Positions 34,501 to 47,565 of a stretch of DNA of 64,000 nt are shown piece after piece; the first letter of the stretch is position 1; each line of letters starts with the position of its first letter. The DNA lies in the NCBI RefSeq assembly GCF_018446385.1, contig NC_055996.1, positions 16,603,317 to 16,667,316 of the forward strand. The letters are read 5' to 3'. The DNA comes from Zingiber officinale. Its lineage: Eukaryota; Streptophyta; Magnoliopsida; Zingiberales; Zingiberaceae. The position numbers and the translations under genes were made by a program. Under the pieces are notes generated by a model. That model had not been told where the DNA came from. It made no database searches and saw only the letters and a program-made list of their open reading frames with translations.

Positions 34501-36815
34501 AGCACTGTAGATCCACGGAGTGGTGCTAGATGGTTTGCCATGATATATATTATCTATAAAATAACATTACAACACATCATGATAAAGTTTACTAAATGAT
34601 AATTAAGCAACATAACATGATTAAAGCACAACTTACTTGATGAACAATAATGCTAAAATTTAATCAACGCTAGACTCTTGAAGTATTTCTACTCAACATT
34701 AATAGTTTCTAAGTCGTTGTCGCTAGACTCTGTAAGTTCAACAATATTCTCACTGCTGGATATCTCTCCATCATCTATCTCCTCATAAGTGATATTAACA
34801 TCTATAAGTAATTGTTGTTAGAGTATATACTAAAAGCCTAGCTTTTTGTAAACATTTATTTTAAAATAAACAATCACATTGGTCAAATGTCTACATTTAT
34901 ACTAAGTGTAGTTGTTCAATTAATTTATATTGTAGATAACATGGTGTGTAGTGTCACACACAGAAGATCATGTTATCAGTTCTTTATAAATTATAAACAG
35001 TTGCTCACGACTAAGATGGATAGGAATAAACCATTGGAATAGTCGTAGTGTAATTTGGTATTAGTTTATCTTAACTATAAAATTACACTAGTACACTCAG
35101 AGTATATTGAGCAGGACTATTTAAGGTAAGTTTTTTTTATATTGACTGCATAAAAGAACAAAACCTTTGTTATTATGGAAGTGTGTGCTCTTAATCATGA
35201 TATAATAACAAGCACATATACTTAATATTCATTTCTTTAATTTATCAAAGGGTGCGATTTAGTTCGATAAATCAATAGACCCGATAAGTTGGCAAATGAT
35301 ATTATTTATATGGTGTGTTGTTGATTATAGAATGAAACTGTGTCCTAGTAATCTAGGTTGATAATGTCCCCAAGAGGAGCTCATAAGGATTGTCATGTAA
35401 ACCCTGTAGGTGGACTTAGTCCGACATAACAATAAGGTTGAGTGGTACTACTCTTGGAGCTAGATATTAATTAAGTGAGTTATCAGTAACTCATTTAATT
35501 AGTGGGCATTCGATATCTTAAACACAGGGAGACTAACACACTCATGATAAGAAGGAGCCCATATAGTAATATGGTATTGGTGTGGTAGTTCAATAATAAC
35601 TCTTTAGTGGTATGAGTTATTATTGATGAACTCGAGTTGGGTGTTCGGGGCGAACACGGGAAGCTCAAGTTCATCGGGAGACCAAAACCAATTCCTCCTC
35701 TCGATCCCTGTCGTAGCCTCTTAGTTATAAAGTATTATACCTATCTATACTCACCTTCTTACCCACCTTAAGGTGACCGACTAAGTCTAGCTTAGAGCCC
35801 AAGCTAAGGCCGGCCAAACCAAGGTGAGATGGTTTCAAGAGGCGGCCGACCCTAGCTTGAACCCAAGCTTAGGTGCCCGACCACAATAAAATAAAAGGAA
35901 TTTTATTTTTTAAAATCTTTCCTTATGTGGAAGCCATGATTTAAAAGCAAGTTTAAAAATTAAATATTTCTTTTTATAGTTTCTACAAATGATTAAGAGA
36001 AAGATTTGATATCTTTCCTTATTTGTAGTTAAAAGGAAGATTTTAATTTTGAAGAAAACTTTCTTTTTTGGAAATCATCCACATATTTTAATAGAGAGAT
36101 TTTAATTTATAAAAGTTTCCTTTTATAACCAACCATGAAGGGAATTTTTAAAAGAGAAATTTTTATTTTAAAATTTCCAAAAACAAATTAGGAAGTTTTA
36201 ATTTTGTATTTAAAATTTTTCTTGTTTGGAGTATTTGAGGTGGTCGGCCAATAGAAACAAGAAAAGGAAATTTTAATTAAATTTTCCTTTCATTGGCAAG
36301 GAAATTAAGGAAGTTTTAATTAAACTTTCCTTATTTGCCAAGACCAAGGAATATAAAAGAGAGGGTAGAGATGCCTCACCTCATAACAATACATCTATTA
36401 TTTCGTCTCCTCTCTTCCTTGGTGGTGGCCAGCCCTCATCCTCTCCTCCTTTTCTTCTTCTTTGGCCGGTGGCATCAACTCTCTAGGAGACTCTTGGTGG
36501 CCAAATTTTGCTTGGAGAAGAAGTAGAGAAAGGAGGCTTTGTTTCTTTGCATCCCTTGGAGCTTGGTTGGTGGCCGAAGACCTTCATCTCTAGGAGATTC
36601 TTGGTGACCGAAACTTGCAAGGAGAAGAAGGAAGCTTGGGTGGATTCTCATCTCGATAGATCGTTGGCCACACGACGCCCGAGATAAGAAGAGGAATACG
36701 ACAGAAGATCGTGAGGTCTATAAGCTATAAAAGGTATAACTAGTTATTAGTTTCCACATCTTAACTAATTTATCTTTTTGTTTAGATCTTGAAATACCAA
36801 ACACAAGAGGCTAAT

Positions 36816-38270
36816 TGATCCCGTCCGGAAGCTGAGTCGGATGAAGGCGGGCCTTGTTGTGCAGAAAGTTGACGGAGAGTCGTTGAAGTGAGGAATTTAC
36901 CTGGTACCCCCTGGACAGGTTCGCACGGGCAACCGACGGAGAGAGATGACTCGAACGCTGACGATGTAGCTCTACACACACTCAGACGAGTCCCACTGTC
37001 GTTAGAGACCAGAAACCAGGGAAAAGGTCCAAGTCAAGTACTTTTCCCCTAGAAATCATAGAAAAAGGATGAGAAGTAAAGGACTAGTGAAAAATGACGA
37101 GTGAGCGTACCTGCATAAGGGACAAGACATCCTTTTTTATACTGCAACGAAGATTCCTGGGTCTGATGGGTGTCAGGGAATATCGACTGTCAGGCTTTGT
37201 CTGGCGGTGGTTGACACGTGGCTCTTCCTAATAGGCTGGCGACAAAACCGAAGGTGTATTGAGCCTCGACTGTTGGCATATTCCCTGACACCTTGATTAT
37301 TCTCCCTGACAAGTGGTTACGATTCCTTGTCTGATTTGTCATGTAGCGTCTGACAGATCCGAGATCAGGACTTGCCCTGCTTTTATATACCGTTGCCCTC
37401 GACTTGTATGTCCCGATTTGTGTTAAGCTTGTGCCCAGATCTGCCTTTGTCATATGCTATCTCTGATCTGCACTCTGAGTCTGTATCCAAACCGGTGATC
37501 TTTGGCTTGGGTGTCCCGACCTGTACTTTGGGTCTAGCTCCTGACCCGCATCTGTCTGCTGTTATCCCAGGCATGTACGTCTCGACCTGCACACTGGGTC
37601 TGGTTCCTGACCCGCATCTGTCTGCTGCTATCCAAGGCATGCACGTCCCGACCTGCACGCTGGGTCTGGTTCCTGACCAGCATTTGTCTGCTGTTATCCA
37701 AGGCATGTACGTCCCGACCTGCATGCTGGGTCTGGCTCCTGACCCGCATCTGTCTGCTGCTATCCAAGGCATGTACGTCCCGACCTGCACGCTGGGTCTG
37801 GTTCCTGACCAGCATCTATCTGCTATTATCCAAGGCATGTACGTCCCGACCTGCACGCTGGGTCTGGCTCCTGACCCGCATCTGTCTGCTGCTATCCAAG
37901 GCATGTACGTCCCGACCTGCACGCTAGGTCTGGTTCATGACCAGCATCTGTCTGCTGTTATCCAAGGCATGTACGTCCCGACCTGCACGCTGGCTTTGGC
38001 TCCAGACCCGTTTGTTTGTAGTCTCCGTCCTTAGCTATACCTGGCCCATGGGCCCCGTTCTTAACCGCTGGTCCGGCTTATAATTCCCTCCTTCGACTAC
38101 CTCATCATCTGTGACTTTGACTCCGACCACGGAGGCTTGACTTCTGACCTTCCTGACCTCCACGTCAGCTGGACTATTGACCGGCCACGGAGGCTTGACT
38201 TCTGACCTTCCTACGACTTTGACTCGTAACCACATCATCCTATTGACCCCACAAAACATGCACCGTATCA
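36816..38270 (-). mobile_element. Solo LTR (Ty3/gypsy, Tat-like) nested in the Copia LTR
   Basis: Begins TGATCCCGTCCGGAAGCTGA and ends CACCGTATCA, flanked by CTAAT (36811..36815 and 38271..38275). The uninterrupted homologue at 45430 in the other Copia LTR shows the empty site. The start closely resembles the LTR start of the Tat element at 48358 (TGATCCTGTCCGAAAGCTGA), so it is probably a related family. Minus-strand TATA motifs lie near 37133..37142 and 37383..37391. It holds an array of 66-bp units. Confidence 0.9.
37500..38032. repeat. 66-bp tandem array, about 8 units, with dimeric 132-bp order
   Basis: GTACGTCCCGACCTG recurs exactly every 66 bp (37575, 37641, 37707, 37773, 37839, 37905, 37971). 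Neighbouring units alternate between a CCCGCATCTG...GCTGCTATCC form and a CCAGCATCTG...GCTGTTATCC form. Because 66 is a multiple of 3, it creates long open frames on both strands. Confidence 0.95.
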
Positions 38271-38733
38271 CTAATGAATCTAGGCTATCGAATTTATGTT
38301 TCGATTTTGTGTTTCTTTTGTTTTTCGAACTTGTGATTCGATTGTTTCTTTTTGTTAAACCTAGGATTACTATAAGGAAATTAAATATTGAATTTCGTCG
38401 AAAGGCTTTGTCTAGGAAGTGATGGATGCTCCCATATCCAAGAAGGCCTAGTGCCTCACCATGTTTAACCTGGAAGCCGATCTCTGAAATTAATATTTAA
38501 TTGAATTTGTAACATGGGTGGATTTGGATCAATAATGTTAAACATCGTTTGCGATCCAAGTCTAAACCTCTAAGAACAGATAAGTTGAATTTGGAATCAA
38601 TAATGTTAAGTTCTATTTGTGATTCTAAATTTAATTTTTAAAGAACACAATAGGTTGTTAAGAAAGGTTCAGGACTTGTACAAAATTTTTGTACAGGGGA
38701 ACCAGTACGATATTCCGGATAGCAACCAACAAT

Positions 38734-38745
38734 TGGTATCAGAGC
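38734..38745 (+). other. Primer-binding site (tRNA-iMet) of the second Copia element
   Basis: TGGTATCAGAGC, two bases after the 5' LTR end. Confidence 0.9.
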
Positions 38746-40426
38746 TAAGATTTGCCTCTGTGTGTTTGGTTTTCAGTTTAATTATGCACATGTCATACAT
38801 AATTTAGGCAGGATAATAGTAGGATATGCTAACTCTTTGGTTGCAGGCTCCAACTATTATGACTTATTGTGATTGTGTGTGATTGGACCCTTGGACATGT
38901 CAAGAGTATTTTATATGTGTGCATGATTGTATTTATTAAATACAGTAGAAGCTGTATTAGCCCTAGGATTTTACATTTTTGTTTGATCTAGACTTCATGT
39001 ACATTCCCTTGTGAAATATAGGATCGATATATGTAAAATTCTATTTTTGTCACGGATCGTATCCTTGCAAGGCGTGGTACTATTGGAGGACTAGAAGTGC
39101 AGCAGAAAAGGAAGCTCGATGGACCCGACGACATGAACCCTAGGGCTGGCAGCACATGGAGGACAGTGATGGAAGAAGCCATAATAGTTGAAAAATTAAT
39201 TTCCATATTTATTGCTTTTATTTATTGTGATGTGTGTGTGCATGTGATGTGTGCTTGCATGAAAAAATTCCTCACCTTAAATAACTAAGTGGGAGAGGGA
39301 TTTTAAATAAATTCCACGGTCTTCATTACTGGTTTGTAAGTGATGTAACAAACTTTCATGTTGGCTCTGAGTGCCTCCCTCCACAACGGATGAGTTTGTT
39401 TGCGGATCACTAGATCAAACTTCCTTTATGGATGGTTATAGGAAATTATTTAGGAGAGTGTGTTCTTCTCCAACTGAAGGGGCACAATCCTATTTAATGA
39501 ACTAAGTATCAAGTAATGGTATACACTTAGGCGTATTTAATAGTATCCTCCCTAACAGAGTCACTGCTATTATTTGTGTGACCAAAGGAAAACCAACTAT
39601 TAATTTTATTTGTCATAAAGTTAGGATGACAAGATAATAAAATTAATGGGTAAAACCTCCTCTTACAAATGTTGAATTTGTATATGTCCACACTAGCGTG
39701 GCATGCAAAATTCACGGTGTTTTGAGGTGTTGGTAAATTTAAATAATATTGTTTGAGAATCAATATTATTCTAAATTTAGAGTTTTGACCAAAAGTTTAT
39801 TTTGTAATTCTTAGGATGACTTTCAATCCACTGGCTATTATACTAAAAGAAAACAAACTTACTGGTCTCAATTACATAGATTAAAAAAGAAAACTGGACA
39901 TTGTCCTAACTGTTGAAGGCTATAAGTTTGTACTGATGGAGGTCTACCCTAATGTACCTAATAGTGATTCTAGTGAAGAGGAGATTGAGTATCATAGGAA
40001 ATGGGTCAAGGCAAATGAGATGGCGCGGAGTTACATTTGGCTTTTATACTAAATGTGCTGCAACATCAGCATCAGACCATGCTTACTAGCCATGACATGA
40101 TGTACAATCTCAAGGAACTCTTCGGGCACTAGAATCGGGCTGACAGGAAAGACTGTATGATCTCTAGGTACTGGACTAAAACCAGGAATGAAGAAGTCTA
40201 AAGGCAAGTGCTTCATTTACTAGCAGTCTAGACATTTGTAGGTGGACTGTCCTCGTAGGAAGAGAACAATATAGGTATATCTTATTCTCTAGTAGTTGAA
40301 ACATGTTTAGTGGTATTATCTACCGGTACCTGGCGTGTAGATACGAGAACCATTGATCATGTTTGCAATACATTGCAGGGGTTCCAGGAAACTCGTTGAC
40401 TATATGAAGGGGAGATAACCGTCTAC
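38746..40426 (+). pseudogene. Copia gag and protease remnants
   Basis: From about 39812 the frames read MTFNPLAIILKENKLTG, a copia gag start, then many stops. Near 40320 GTWRVDTRTIDHVCN is the protease active-site region, with the family's DSG replaced by DTR. The gag zinc knuckle cannot be found. The first kilobase after the primer site has no clear coding sequence. Confidence 0.65.
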
Positions 40427-41692
40427 ATGGGCAATGCTACGAAAGTGACGGCTGTTGCAATGGGAGATGTCTACTTATCATTTGATAGGAATAGAAGTTT
40501 GATTTTAAGAAATTATCTTTATGTACTAACTTTTAGAAAGAATTTAATTTCAGTTTCTAAACTGTTTGTGGATGGATATTCTGTTTCTTTTGATGACAAA
40601 GTAGTTATCAAGAAGAATAGGGTTATTATCTGTTCTGGTATATTAGTAGGCAATTTGTATACTCTAAATTCAATTTATCCCACAAAGCAACAAATGAAAA
40701 TTAATAACACATCTTCTAATTCTAATAAGATAAAGGAACCTTCGGAAATGAACCAAATATATCTTTGGCATCTAAGACTTGGTCATATTAGCTTGAGTAA
40801 GATTCAAAGGCTTATAGCCGATGGACTCTTGGGTTCATTAGTGTTGGAAAACTTTTCAACTTGCAAATCCTGCTTGGAAGGTAAAATAACCAAGAGACAT
40901 TTTAAGGCCAAGGGGTATAGAGCCAAAGATGTGTTAGAACTGGTTCATTCTGATTTGTGTGGTCCTATGTCTATCCAGGCAAGAGGCGATTTTGAATATT
41001 TTATTGCTTTTATAGACGACTATTCGAGATATGAGTACATTTACTTGATGCGCCACAAGTTTGAATGCTTTGATGAGTTCAAAGAGTACAAGGCTGATGT
41101 GGAGAAATGTCATGGTAAAAGTATCAAGACACTACGGTTTGATCGTGGTAGCGAATACCTCTTTGGAGAGTTTAGGAATTACTTATCAGAGGCTGGGATT
41201 CAATCCCAATTGTCTGCACCTGGTACACCCCAATAAAATGGTGTGGCAGAACGAAGGAACAATACTCTTATGGAAATGGTTAGATCATTGATGAGTTATT
41301 CAGAATTACCAAATTCGTATTGGGGATATGCTCTGGAAACAGCAGTGTACATTCCGAATATGGTACCTTCTAAATCAGTACCTTCTACTCCCATGGAATT
41401 GTGGAATGGGCGTAAGCCTAGTTTGAGTCATATTCGGATATGGGGTAGTCCAGTACATGTGCTGAAGGGAGATACTGACAAGTTGGAATCACGTACAGAA
41501 GTTTGTCTGTTTATGGGATATCCTAAAGGAATGAAAGGTGGTTTGTTTTATAAGCCTAAAAATCAGAAGATCATTGTTAGTACAAATACTCGATTTTTAG
41601 AGAAAGATTATGTAATGAACCATAAGCTCATGAGTGAAATTGTTCTAGAAGAAATTAGAGAGGACACGTCTAGTCTAGTACCAACAGTATAA
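40427..41692 (+). pseudogene. Copia integrase, one in-frame stop
   Basis: Zinc-binding His/Cys motif HLRLGH...CKSCLEGK, catalytic Asp regions HSDLCGPM and FDRGSEY, and NGVAERRN. A TAA at 41234..41236 falls directly before NGVAERRN, where the family has Gln. Otherwise the domain is open across two adjacent frames, 40427..41236 and 41243..41692. Confidence 0.9.
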
Positions 41693-41901
41693 GATGAAAT
41701 ATCACAAAAACTGTAACACGTATCACAAATGATACACAACCACAGACAATGGCTCTTCGTAGTGGGAGGGTTGTGAGGCAACTTGAAAGATTCATGTTTT
41801 TGGGAGAGTCTTCGGACTTGATCCCTGGTAAACATGAACCTGATCCCCGGACATATGACGAAGCACTCCAAGATAAAGATGTAGTATCTTAGCAAAGAGC
41901 G

Positions 41902-43400
41902 ATGAATTCTGAGATAGAATCTATGTATTCTAACAAAATCTGGGAGCTTGTAGAACCATCAAATAGTGTAAAATCTATTGGATGTAAATGGATCTACAAA
42001 AGGAAAAGAGGGACAGACGGGAAGGTGGAAACCTTCAAAGCAAGGATTGTTGCGAAGGGGTACACTCAGAAAGAGGGAATCGATTATGAGGAAACCTTTT
42101 CGCTAGTAGCTATGTTTAAGTCTATCCAGATACTTTTATCTATTGCTGCTCATATAGATTATGAGGTTTGGCAAATGGATGTCAAGACAGCTTTCCTTAA
42201 CGGAAGTCTTGAAGAAAACATCCATATGAAGCAACTAGAGGGGTTCATTGAAAAAGGAAAAGAGCATCTAGTGTACAAGCTAAATTGGTCTATTTATGGA
42301 CTGAATCAAGCTTCAAGGTCTTAGAACATTCAGTTTAATGAAGTAATCCAGTCTTATGGATTTATTCAATGTCCAGATGAGTCTTGTGTATACAAAAAGT
42401 GTGATGGAAACGTGGTGATATTTCTTGTACCATACGTAGATGATATTTTGTTAGTTGGAAACAATATCAAAGTGTTGTCGGAAGTAAGGGTATGGTTGTC
42501 CAAGCAATTTGAAATGAAGGACTTGGGAGAATGCGCACATATTCTCGGGATCAAAGTAAGAAGGGATCGCAAGAAAAGAATGTTGTGTTTATCCCAAGCT
42601 TCATATATTGATACAATCCTAGCTCGTTTTAGCATGCAAGACTCCAAGAAAGGTTTTCTACCTTTTATACATGGAGTAGCTTTATCTAAAGAAATGTCTC
42701 CGAGACATCAAAAGAAATAGAAAAAATGAAGGCAGTTCCTTATGCTTCAGCTGTAGGAAGCCTAATATATGCTATGTTGTGAACGAGACCGAATATCTGT
42801 TTTATCGTAGGCATGGTTAACAGATATCAAAGTAACCCAGGACCGGGACACTGGACTACCGTAAAGCATATATTAAAGTACCTTAGAGGGACTAGAGATT
42901 ATATGCTAGCTTATAAGGCAGATGATTTGCTCCCTGTGGGTTACACGGATTAAGATTTCCAATCTGATGGGGACAATAGTAAGTCAACCTCAGGGTCTTG
43001 TGTTTACTTTAGGAAGTGAAGCCATAACTATAGAGGAATGTTGAGCATAGGTGTTTTTTCGGACTCTATTATGGAAGCTGAGTATATGGCAGCTTCTGAG
43101 GTAGCCATAGAAACTGTATGACTCAGTAACTTTATGATGGACTTAGATGTGATTCCTGGTTTGCCCAAAATTATTACAGTTTATTGTAATGATAAATGGT
43201 GCAATAGCAAACTCGAAGGAACCATGAGCCCATAAGGCAAGTAAACACATAGAGCGCAAGTACCACCCAATACGAGATATTGTATAACGAGGAAAAGTTG
43301 TTGTCGCCTAGATTGCATCAGATGATAACCTGGAAGATCCTTTCATTAAGTCCCTTAAGGCAAGAGCTTTTGATGGGCATGTTGAGGGGTTGTGAATCAG
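41902..43400 (+). pseudogene. Copia reverse transcriptase and RNase H, broken
   Basis: RT is at 41902..42720, with CKWIYKRKRG, QMDVKTAFLNG, LYGLNQAS-type motifs and an intact YVDD active site (42433..42444). It is split by a TAG at 42322..42324. RNase H follows with many stops (YASAVGSLIYAM, AEYMAASEV). No active product is possible. Confidence 0.9.
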
Positions 43401-43440
43401 TTGTATGGCAGGGTATATGGCAATATAGTCTTTTAGTATA

Positions 43441-43450
43441 AGTGGGAGAT
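43441..43450 (+). other. Polypurine tract of the second Copia element
   Basis: AGTGGGAGAT directly before the 3' LTR. Confidence 0.75.
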
Positions 43451-45885
43451 TGTTAGAGTGTATACTAAAAGCCTAGCTTTTTGTAAACATTTATTTTGAA
43501 ATAAAGAATCACATTGGTCAAATGTCTACATTTATGCTAAGTGTAGTTATTCAATTAATTTATATTGTAGATTACATGGTGTGTGGTGTCACACACAGAA
43601 GATCATGTTATCAGTTCTTTATAAATTACAAATAGTTGCTCACGACTAAGATGGATAGGAACAAATCATTGGAATAGTCGTAGTATAATTTGGCATTAAT
43701 TTATCTTGACTATAAAATTACACTAGTACACTCAGAGTGTATTGAGCAGGACTATTTAAGGTAAGTTTTTTTTATACTGATTGCATAAAAGAACAAAACC
43801 TTTGTTATTATGGAAGCGTGTGCTCTTAATCATGATATAATAACAAGCACATATACTTAATATTCATTTCTTTAATTTTTCAAAGGGTGCGATTTAGTTC
43901 GATAAATCAATAGACCCGATAAGTTGGCAAATGATATTATTTATATGGTGTGTTGTTGATTATAGAATGAAACTGTGGCCTAGTAATCTAGGTTGATAAT
44001 GTCTCCAAGAGGAGCTCATAAGGATTGTTATGTAAACCCTGTAGGTGGACTTAGTCCGGCATGACGATAAGGTTAAGTGGTATTACTCTTGGAGCTAGAT
44101 ATTAATTAAGTGAGTTGTTAGTAACTCATTTAATTAGTGGATATTCGATATCTTAAACACAGGGAGACTAACACACTCATGATAAGAAGGAGCACATATA
44201 GTAATATGAGATTGGTGCGGTAGTTCAATAATAACTCTTTAGTGATATGTGTTATTATTGATGAACTCGAGTTGGGTGTTTGGGGCAAACACGGGAAGCT
44301 CAAGTTCATCGGAAGACCAAAACCAATTCCTCCTCTCGGTCCCTGTCGTAGCCTCTTAGTTATAAAGTATTATACCCAGCTATACCCACCTTCTTACCCA
44401 CCTTAAGGTGGGCGGCTAAGCCTAGCTTGGAGCCTAAGTTAGGGCCGACTAAACCAAGGTGAGATGGTTTCAAGAGGTGACCGACCCTAGCTTGAACCCA
44501 AGCTTAGGTGGCCGACCACAATAAAATAAAAGGGATTTTATTTTTTAAAATCTTTCCTTATGTGGAAGCCATGATTTAAAAGTTAAATCTTTCCTTTTAT
44601 AGTTTCTACAAAGGATTAAGAGAAAGGTTTAATATCTTTCCTTATTTATAGTTAAAAGAAAGATTTTAATTTTGAAGAAAACTTTCCTTTTTGAAAATCA
44701 TCCACATATTTTAATAGAGAGATTTTAATTTATAAAAGTTTCCTTTTATAACCAACCATGAAGGGAATTTTTAAAAGAGAAATTTTTATTTTAAAATTTC
44801 TGGAAACAAATTAGGAAGTTTTAATTTTGTGTTTAAAACTTTCCTTGTTTGGAGTATTTGAGGTGGCCGGCCAATAGAAACAAGAAAAGGAAATTTTAAT
44901 TAAATTTTCCTTTCATTGGCAAGGAAATTAAGGAAGTTTTAATTAAACTTTCCTTATTTGCCAAGACCAAGGAATATAAAAGAGAGGGCAGAGGTGTCTC
45001 ACCTCATAACAATACATCTATTATTTTGTCTCCTCTATTCCTTGGTGGTGACCGGCCCTCATCCTCTCCTCCTTTTCTTCTTCTTTGGCCGGTGGCATCA
45101 ACTCTCTTGGTGGCCAGATTTTGCTTGGAGAAGAAATAGAGAAAGGAGGCTTCGTTTCTTTGCATCCCTTGGAGCTTGGTTGGTGGCCGAAGACCTTCAT
45201 CTCTAGGAGATTCTTGGTGGCCGAAACTTGCAAGGAGAAAAAGCAAGCTTGGGTGGATTCTCATCACGGTAGATCGTCGCCCACACGACGTCCGAGATAA
45301 GAAGAGGAATAAGACAGGAGATCGTGAGGTCTATAAGCTATAAAAGGTATAACTAGTTATTAGTTTCCGCATCATAACTAGTTTATCTTTTTGTTTAGAT
45401 CTTGAAATACCAAACACAAGAGGCTAATGAATCTAGGCTATCGAATTTATGTTTTCGATTTTGTGTTTCTTTTGTTTTTCGAACTTGTGATTCGATTGTT
45501 CCTTTTGGTTAAACCTAGGGTTACTATAAGGAAATTAAATATTGAATTTCTTTGAAAGGCTTTGTTTAGGAAGTGGTGGATGCTCCCATATCCAAGAAGG
45601 CCTAGTGCTTCGCCATGTTTAACCTGGAAGTCGATCTCTAAAATTAATATTTAATTAAATTTGTAACATGGGTGGATTTGGATCAATAATGTTAAACATC
45701 ATTTGCGATCCAAGTCTAAACCTTTAAGAACAGATAAGTTGAATTTGGAATCAATAATGTTAAGTTCTGTTTGCGATTTCAAATTTTATTTCTAAAGAAC
45801 ACAATAGGTTGTTAGGAAAAGTTCAAGACTTATACAAAATTTTTGTACAGGGGAACCAATACAATATTCCGGATAGCAACCAACA
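43451..45885 (+). repeat. 3' LTR of the second Copia element (2435 bp)
   Basis: TGTTAGAGTG...CAACCAACA, homologous to the 5' LTR without the solo-LTR insertion. TATAAAAG lies at 44975..44982. Short frames such as the one at 44958 occur in both LTRs but have no family match. Confidence 0.9.
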
Positions 45886-46021
45886 ATTGTGATGTAGATT
45901 CGAGTTGTGAATCAACTAAATGTCTCTCTGCTTCGTCATTCTAAAATGCATCATGGTTTTGAGTAGTGATGGTGTTCAACATTTCTATAGTCGAACGAGG
46001 CTTCATTCGACAAACATACTG

Positions 46022-46218
46022 TAGGATCGAAAAGAATTTAGATATCTCCACAATAACATGATATTGTCCACTTTGGGCCTAAGCCCTCATGGTTTTGCTC
46101 TTGGGCTCTACCCAAAAGGCCTCATGTCAATGGAGATATCTTTTTCTTATAAACTCATGATCTTTTCCATGTGTTTTCAATATGGGACTATGTTTGCAAC
46201 CTTGCAACCCCAACACAT
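46022..46218 (+). repeat. Dispersed repeat inserted in CACTA TNP2, plus orientation
   Basis: GATATCTCCACAATAACATG...CTACCCAAAAGGCCTCAT...GGAGATATC. It is homologous to the reverse complement of 47868..48015. It interrupts the transposase DUF4216 region. The family is unknown to me. Confidence 0.65.
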
Positions 46219-47561
46219 ACAACCATTCACTAGATCTTCTTCTTTTTGTAGGATATTCAAGATAAAAAACTTGACTCGCTTGTACCCTAAAAATGAAAGA
46301 TTCAAACTTATTGAATCTTCTATTTGCATTTACCTCAACTAACTTATAATTTGGATGTATTCTAATACCTGTTCTTGGGGTCAGATCATACCATAAACAT
46401 TTGAACAACACACACCTTTTTATAGGTAATGTAGGATATTCAACCTCTATGATTTCTTCAAGTCTACCATAGTAATCAAACTTAGTGTTATTATTGTCGA
46501 TAGATCCTTTAACGCAAACACTAGAATTATAAGTTAATCTCTATGAATCTTGTTGTATCACGTGGAATTCAAGACCATTAACATAGTAACCAGAGTGGAC
46601 CATTATTTGACGGAGGGGTCCTGATGTAAGATTCAATATTCTATCATCTTGCACATTTGATATTCTGCGATCTTTCACCTATCAAAATAGTGATGATATA
46701 AATTAAGATTGAACTTAATTTAATGAAGAATTATGAAATTTCTCTAACTTACATATATTTGAAACCATAATGCAAATTTGATCTCTAACTTTTCAGCTAC
46801 CTCACTTGCACCCATTAATGGATTTTGTAGATATAGTTGTTGTTCGTACAAGCTATGAAAGAAGATAATTTAAAGATAATTAGGATATCAAGCAAATAAA
46901 ATGAAATAAATATTTGATTAGAGAAGTCAACTTACTTTATGTATGGTTTGATCTCATCACAGTTTAAGAGTATGTATATTCTTGCAGTATGGTATTCTTG
47001 TTGAGTTAACCATCTAGAAATAGCTGCACCCATTGGTTTACTAAGAAATTTGAAAATAGAAAGCATCGATGGGTCTATATTCTGAGCATCATCAAAATTT
47101 CTAGGACACTTGTGATGTCTGGTTTTAACATTATTAGAAAAATAATAGGAGGAGAAGGAAGATGCTTCCTCAACCAAATAAGCATTACATATTAACCCCT
47201 CAACTCTTGCTTTGTTATGAACATTATTCTTTAATTTTCTCAAAAACCGTTCAAATGGATACATCCATCTATACTGCACAGGAGCAGCTATTTGTGCCTC
47301 ATATGATAAATGTACTGATAGATGCTCCATTGAATCAAAAAAACTAGGTGGAAATATGTGCTCCAGCTTACAAAGTATGAGAGGAATGCCCATTTCTAGC
47401 CGAAGCATATTGACCATCATAATACACCTCGTTACCAAATCTCTGAAAGATAGACTCAACTCCATAAGTGCTTGCCAAACATTATTGGGAAGTAAATCAT
47501 GAAAAGCTATTGAAATAAGTCTTTGCATGAACACGTGGCAGTCATGACTCTGTTGGTGCAA
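46219..47561 (-). pseudogene. CACTA TNP2-type transposase, C-terminal half (DUF4218 and DUF4216)
   Basis: DUF4218 is at 47561..46932, with SHDCHVFMQRL, LCKLEHIFPPSFFDSMEHL and WMYPFERFLRKLK. DUF4216 is at about 46680..46219, with YYVNGLEFH, DYYGRLEEIIEVEYP, LFKCLWYD and ASQVFYLEYP. A TAG-type stop lies after IQQDS. The transposase_21 catalytic part that should precede DUF4218 is absent: the sequence changes abruptly at about 47565. It belongs to the same minus-strand element as the Transposase_24 gene at 33-34.5 kb. Confidence 0.88.
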
Positions 47562-47565
47562 TATC

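Larger units (their letters stand above)
34816..38731 (+). repeat. 5' LTR of the second Copia element, split by a solo LTR
   Basis: LTR sequence is 34816..36815 plus 38276..38731, interrupted by a 1455-bp insertion and its CTAAT duplication. TATAAAAG at 36352..36359 is the probable promoter. Confidence 0.9.
34816..45885 (+). mobile_element. Ty1/copia retrotransposon with 2.4-kb LTRs, inserted in the CACTA element
   Basis: A perfect 5-bp target duplication ATTGT (34811..34815 and 45886..45890) bounds an 11,070-bp element. The LTRs (TGTTAGAGT...CAACCAACA) are about 2.44 kb each, the left one interrupted by a solo LTR. The internal 4.7 kb holds a tRNA-iMet primer site, degraded gag/protease, integrase, RT, RNase H and a polypurine tract. 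The first 310 bp of the two LTRs differ at about 16 positions by my count (about 5%). The lineage within Copia is not determined. Confidence 0.95.

Noticed and set aside
37372-38034. 220-codon forward frame and 179-codon reverse frame
   Set aside because: They follow from a 66-bp tandem array whose period is a multiple of three; no domain, and the array lies inside a solo LTR.
44958-45300. Short frames (70-87 codons) in the Copia LTRs, also seen at 36335
   Set aside because: Present in both LTRs by duplication; no conserved domain, and LTRs rarely encode proteins.
34816-45885. Endogenous virus
   Set aside because: Domain order, tRNA-Met primer site and LTRs identify a Copia retrotransposon; no movement protein or envelope seen.
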